In this document: piece by piece, positions 63,954-64,000 of the stretch
Layout: each line of letters opens with the position of its first letter
Position numbering within the stretch: position 1 is the stretch's first letter
Assembly: GCA_944325445.1 (NCBI GenBank)
Contig: CALVAG010000009.1
Coordinates: 22,480 to 86,479, forward strand
DNA: 64,000 bases
DNA from: an uncultured Bacteroidales bacterium
Lineage (GTDB): Bacteria; Bacteroidota; Bacteroidia; Bacteroidales; UBA932
Reading direction: 5' to 3'
Made by a program: the position numbers and the translations under genes
The notes under the pieces: generated by a model
What the model was told of the DNA's origin: nothing
The model's database searches: none
The model's input: the letters and a program-made list of their open reading frames with translations, nothing else

Positions 63954-64000
63954 AGGCTGAGGCGATGGAAGGAATTGGTGGACAAACAAATTATATATGC

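Larger units (their letters stand above)
63600..64000. other. Right-end intergenic region without a convincing gene
   Basis: Only short overlapping frames on both strands are present, none with a recognisable family. The stretch holds the leader of the phenylacetate-CoA ligase gene, two copies of a 31-base repeat, and a cluster of AT-rich palindromes at 63885-63918. Confidence 0.6.

Noticed and set aside
1..64000. tRNA, rRNA or known riboswitch genes
   Set aside because: Reading both strands by eye I found no cloverleaf with a T-loop GGTTCGAATCC-type core and no rRNA segment; a covariance-model search would be needed to exclude small RNAs.

Overview
The window comes from the chromosome of a member of the Bacteroidota, most likely order Bacteroidales. 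The signs are: many -7 promoter boxes of the form TAnnTTTG and few strong Shine-Dalgarno sites; lipoproteins with late Cys lipoboxes; families typical of the phylum (6-bladed beta-propeller proteins, a TonB receptor with a DUF4249 partner, FISUMP/DUF1566-like surface proteins, PiT transporter with a PhoU-like tail, YitT pairs, ABC-F EttA starting MADEK). I cannot fix the genus. There are no rRNA or tRNA genes, no insertion sequence, no CRISPR array and no phage genes. About 48 genes are present, nearly all intact; the first is cut by the left edge.

Layout. 1-7.5 kb: end of a surface protein, Dabb protein, phosphate transporter, M16 peptidase, SIMPL protein. 7.7-17.8 kb: four paralogous 6-bladed beta-propeller proteins (one alone, then three in a row of which the last two are a tandem duplication), interrupted by recA, rlmN and a patatin-type autotransporter, and followed by recX. 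17.8-22.0 kb: a three-gene outer-membrane operon (beta-barrel, TonB receptor, DUF4249 lipoprotein) behind a (TAT)9 microsatellite. 22.1-25.9 kb: prfB with a programmed +1 frameshift, class I fumarase, membrane metallophosphoesterase. 26.0-35.6 kb: MBL-fold lipoprotein and a complete tripartite efflux pump with TolC, adaptor and two different RND permeases. 35.9-38.6 kb (minus): ApbE and a Tat-exported D-aminoacylase-like lipoprotein. 38.7-41.6 kb: FISUMP lipoprotein, LemA and two TPM proteins. 41.5-45.1 kb (minus): DUF389, CapA and PhoH in a tightly overlapping operon. 45.2-48.5 kb: SPOR lipoprotein, gcvT, VOC protein, M28 peptidase with a TonB-like C-terminal domain. 48.6-54.0 kb: leuS, phzF-like gene and two YitT proteins. 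54.1-58.7 kb: membrane AraC regulator, an AraC HTH remnant running in frame into ettA, and trkA. 58.8-63.6 kb: short UvrA-like ATPase, small membrane protein, ACT-domain protein and phenylacetate-CoA ligase. The last 400 bases hold no convincing gene but contain a direct repeat and AT-rich palindromes.

Most of this is core metabolism, translation, DNA repair and envelope biology. The least ordinary parts are the mosaic tandem propeller genes, the uninterrupted HTH-EttA reading frame, the antisense overlap of the PhoH tail with the Gly-rich end of a TPM gene, the M28-TonB_C fusion, the short UvrA that lacks room for the UvrB-binding domain, and the microsatellite in front of the TonB operon. 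I see no clearly new multi-gene defence or metabolic system.
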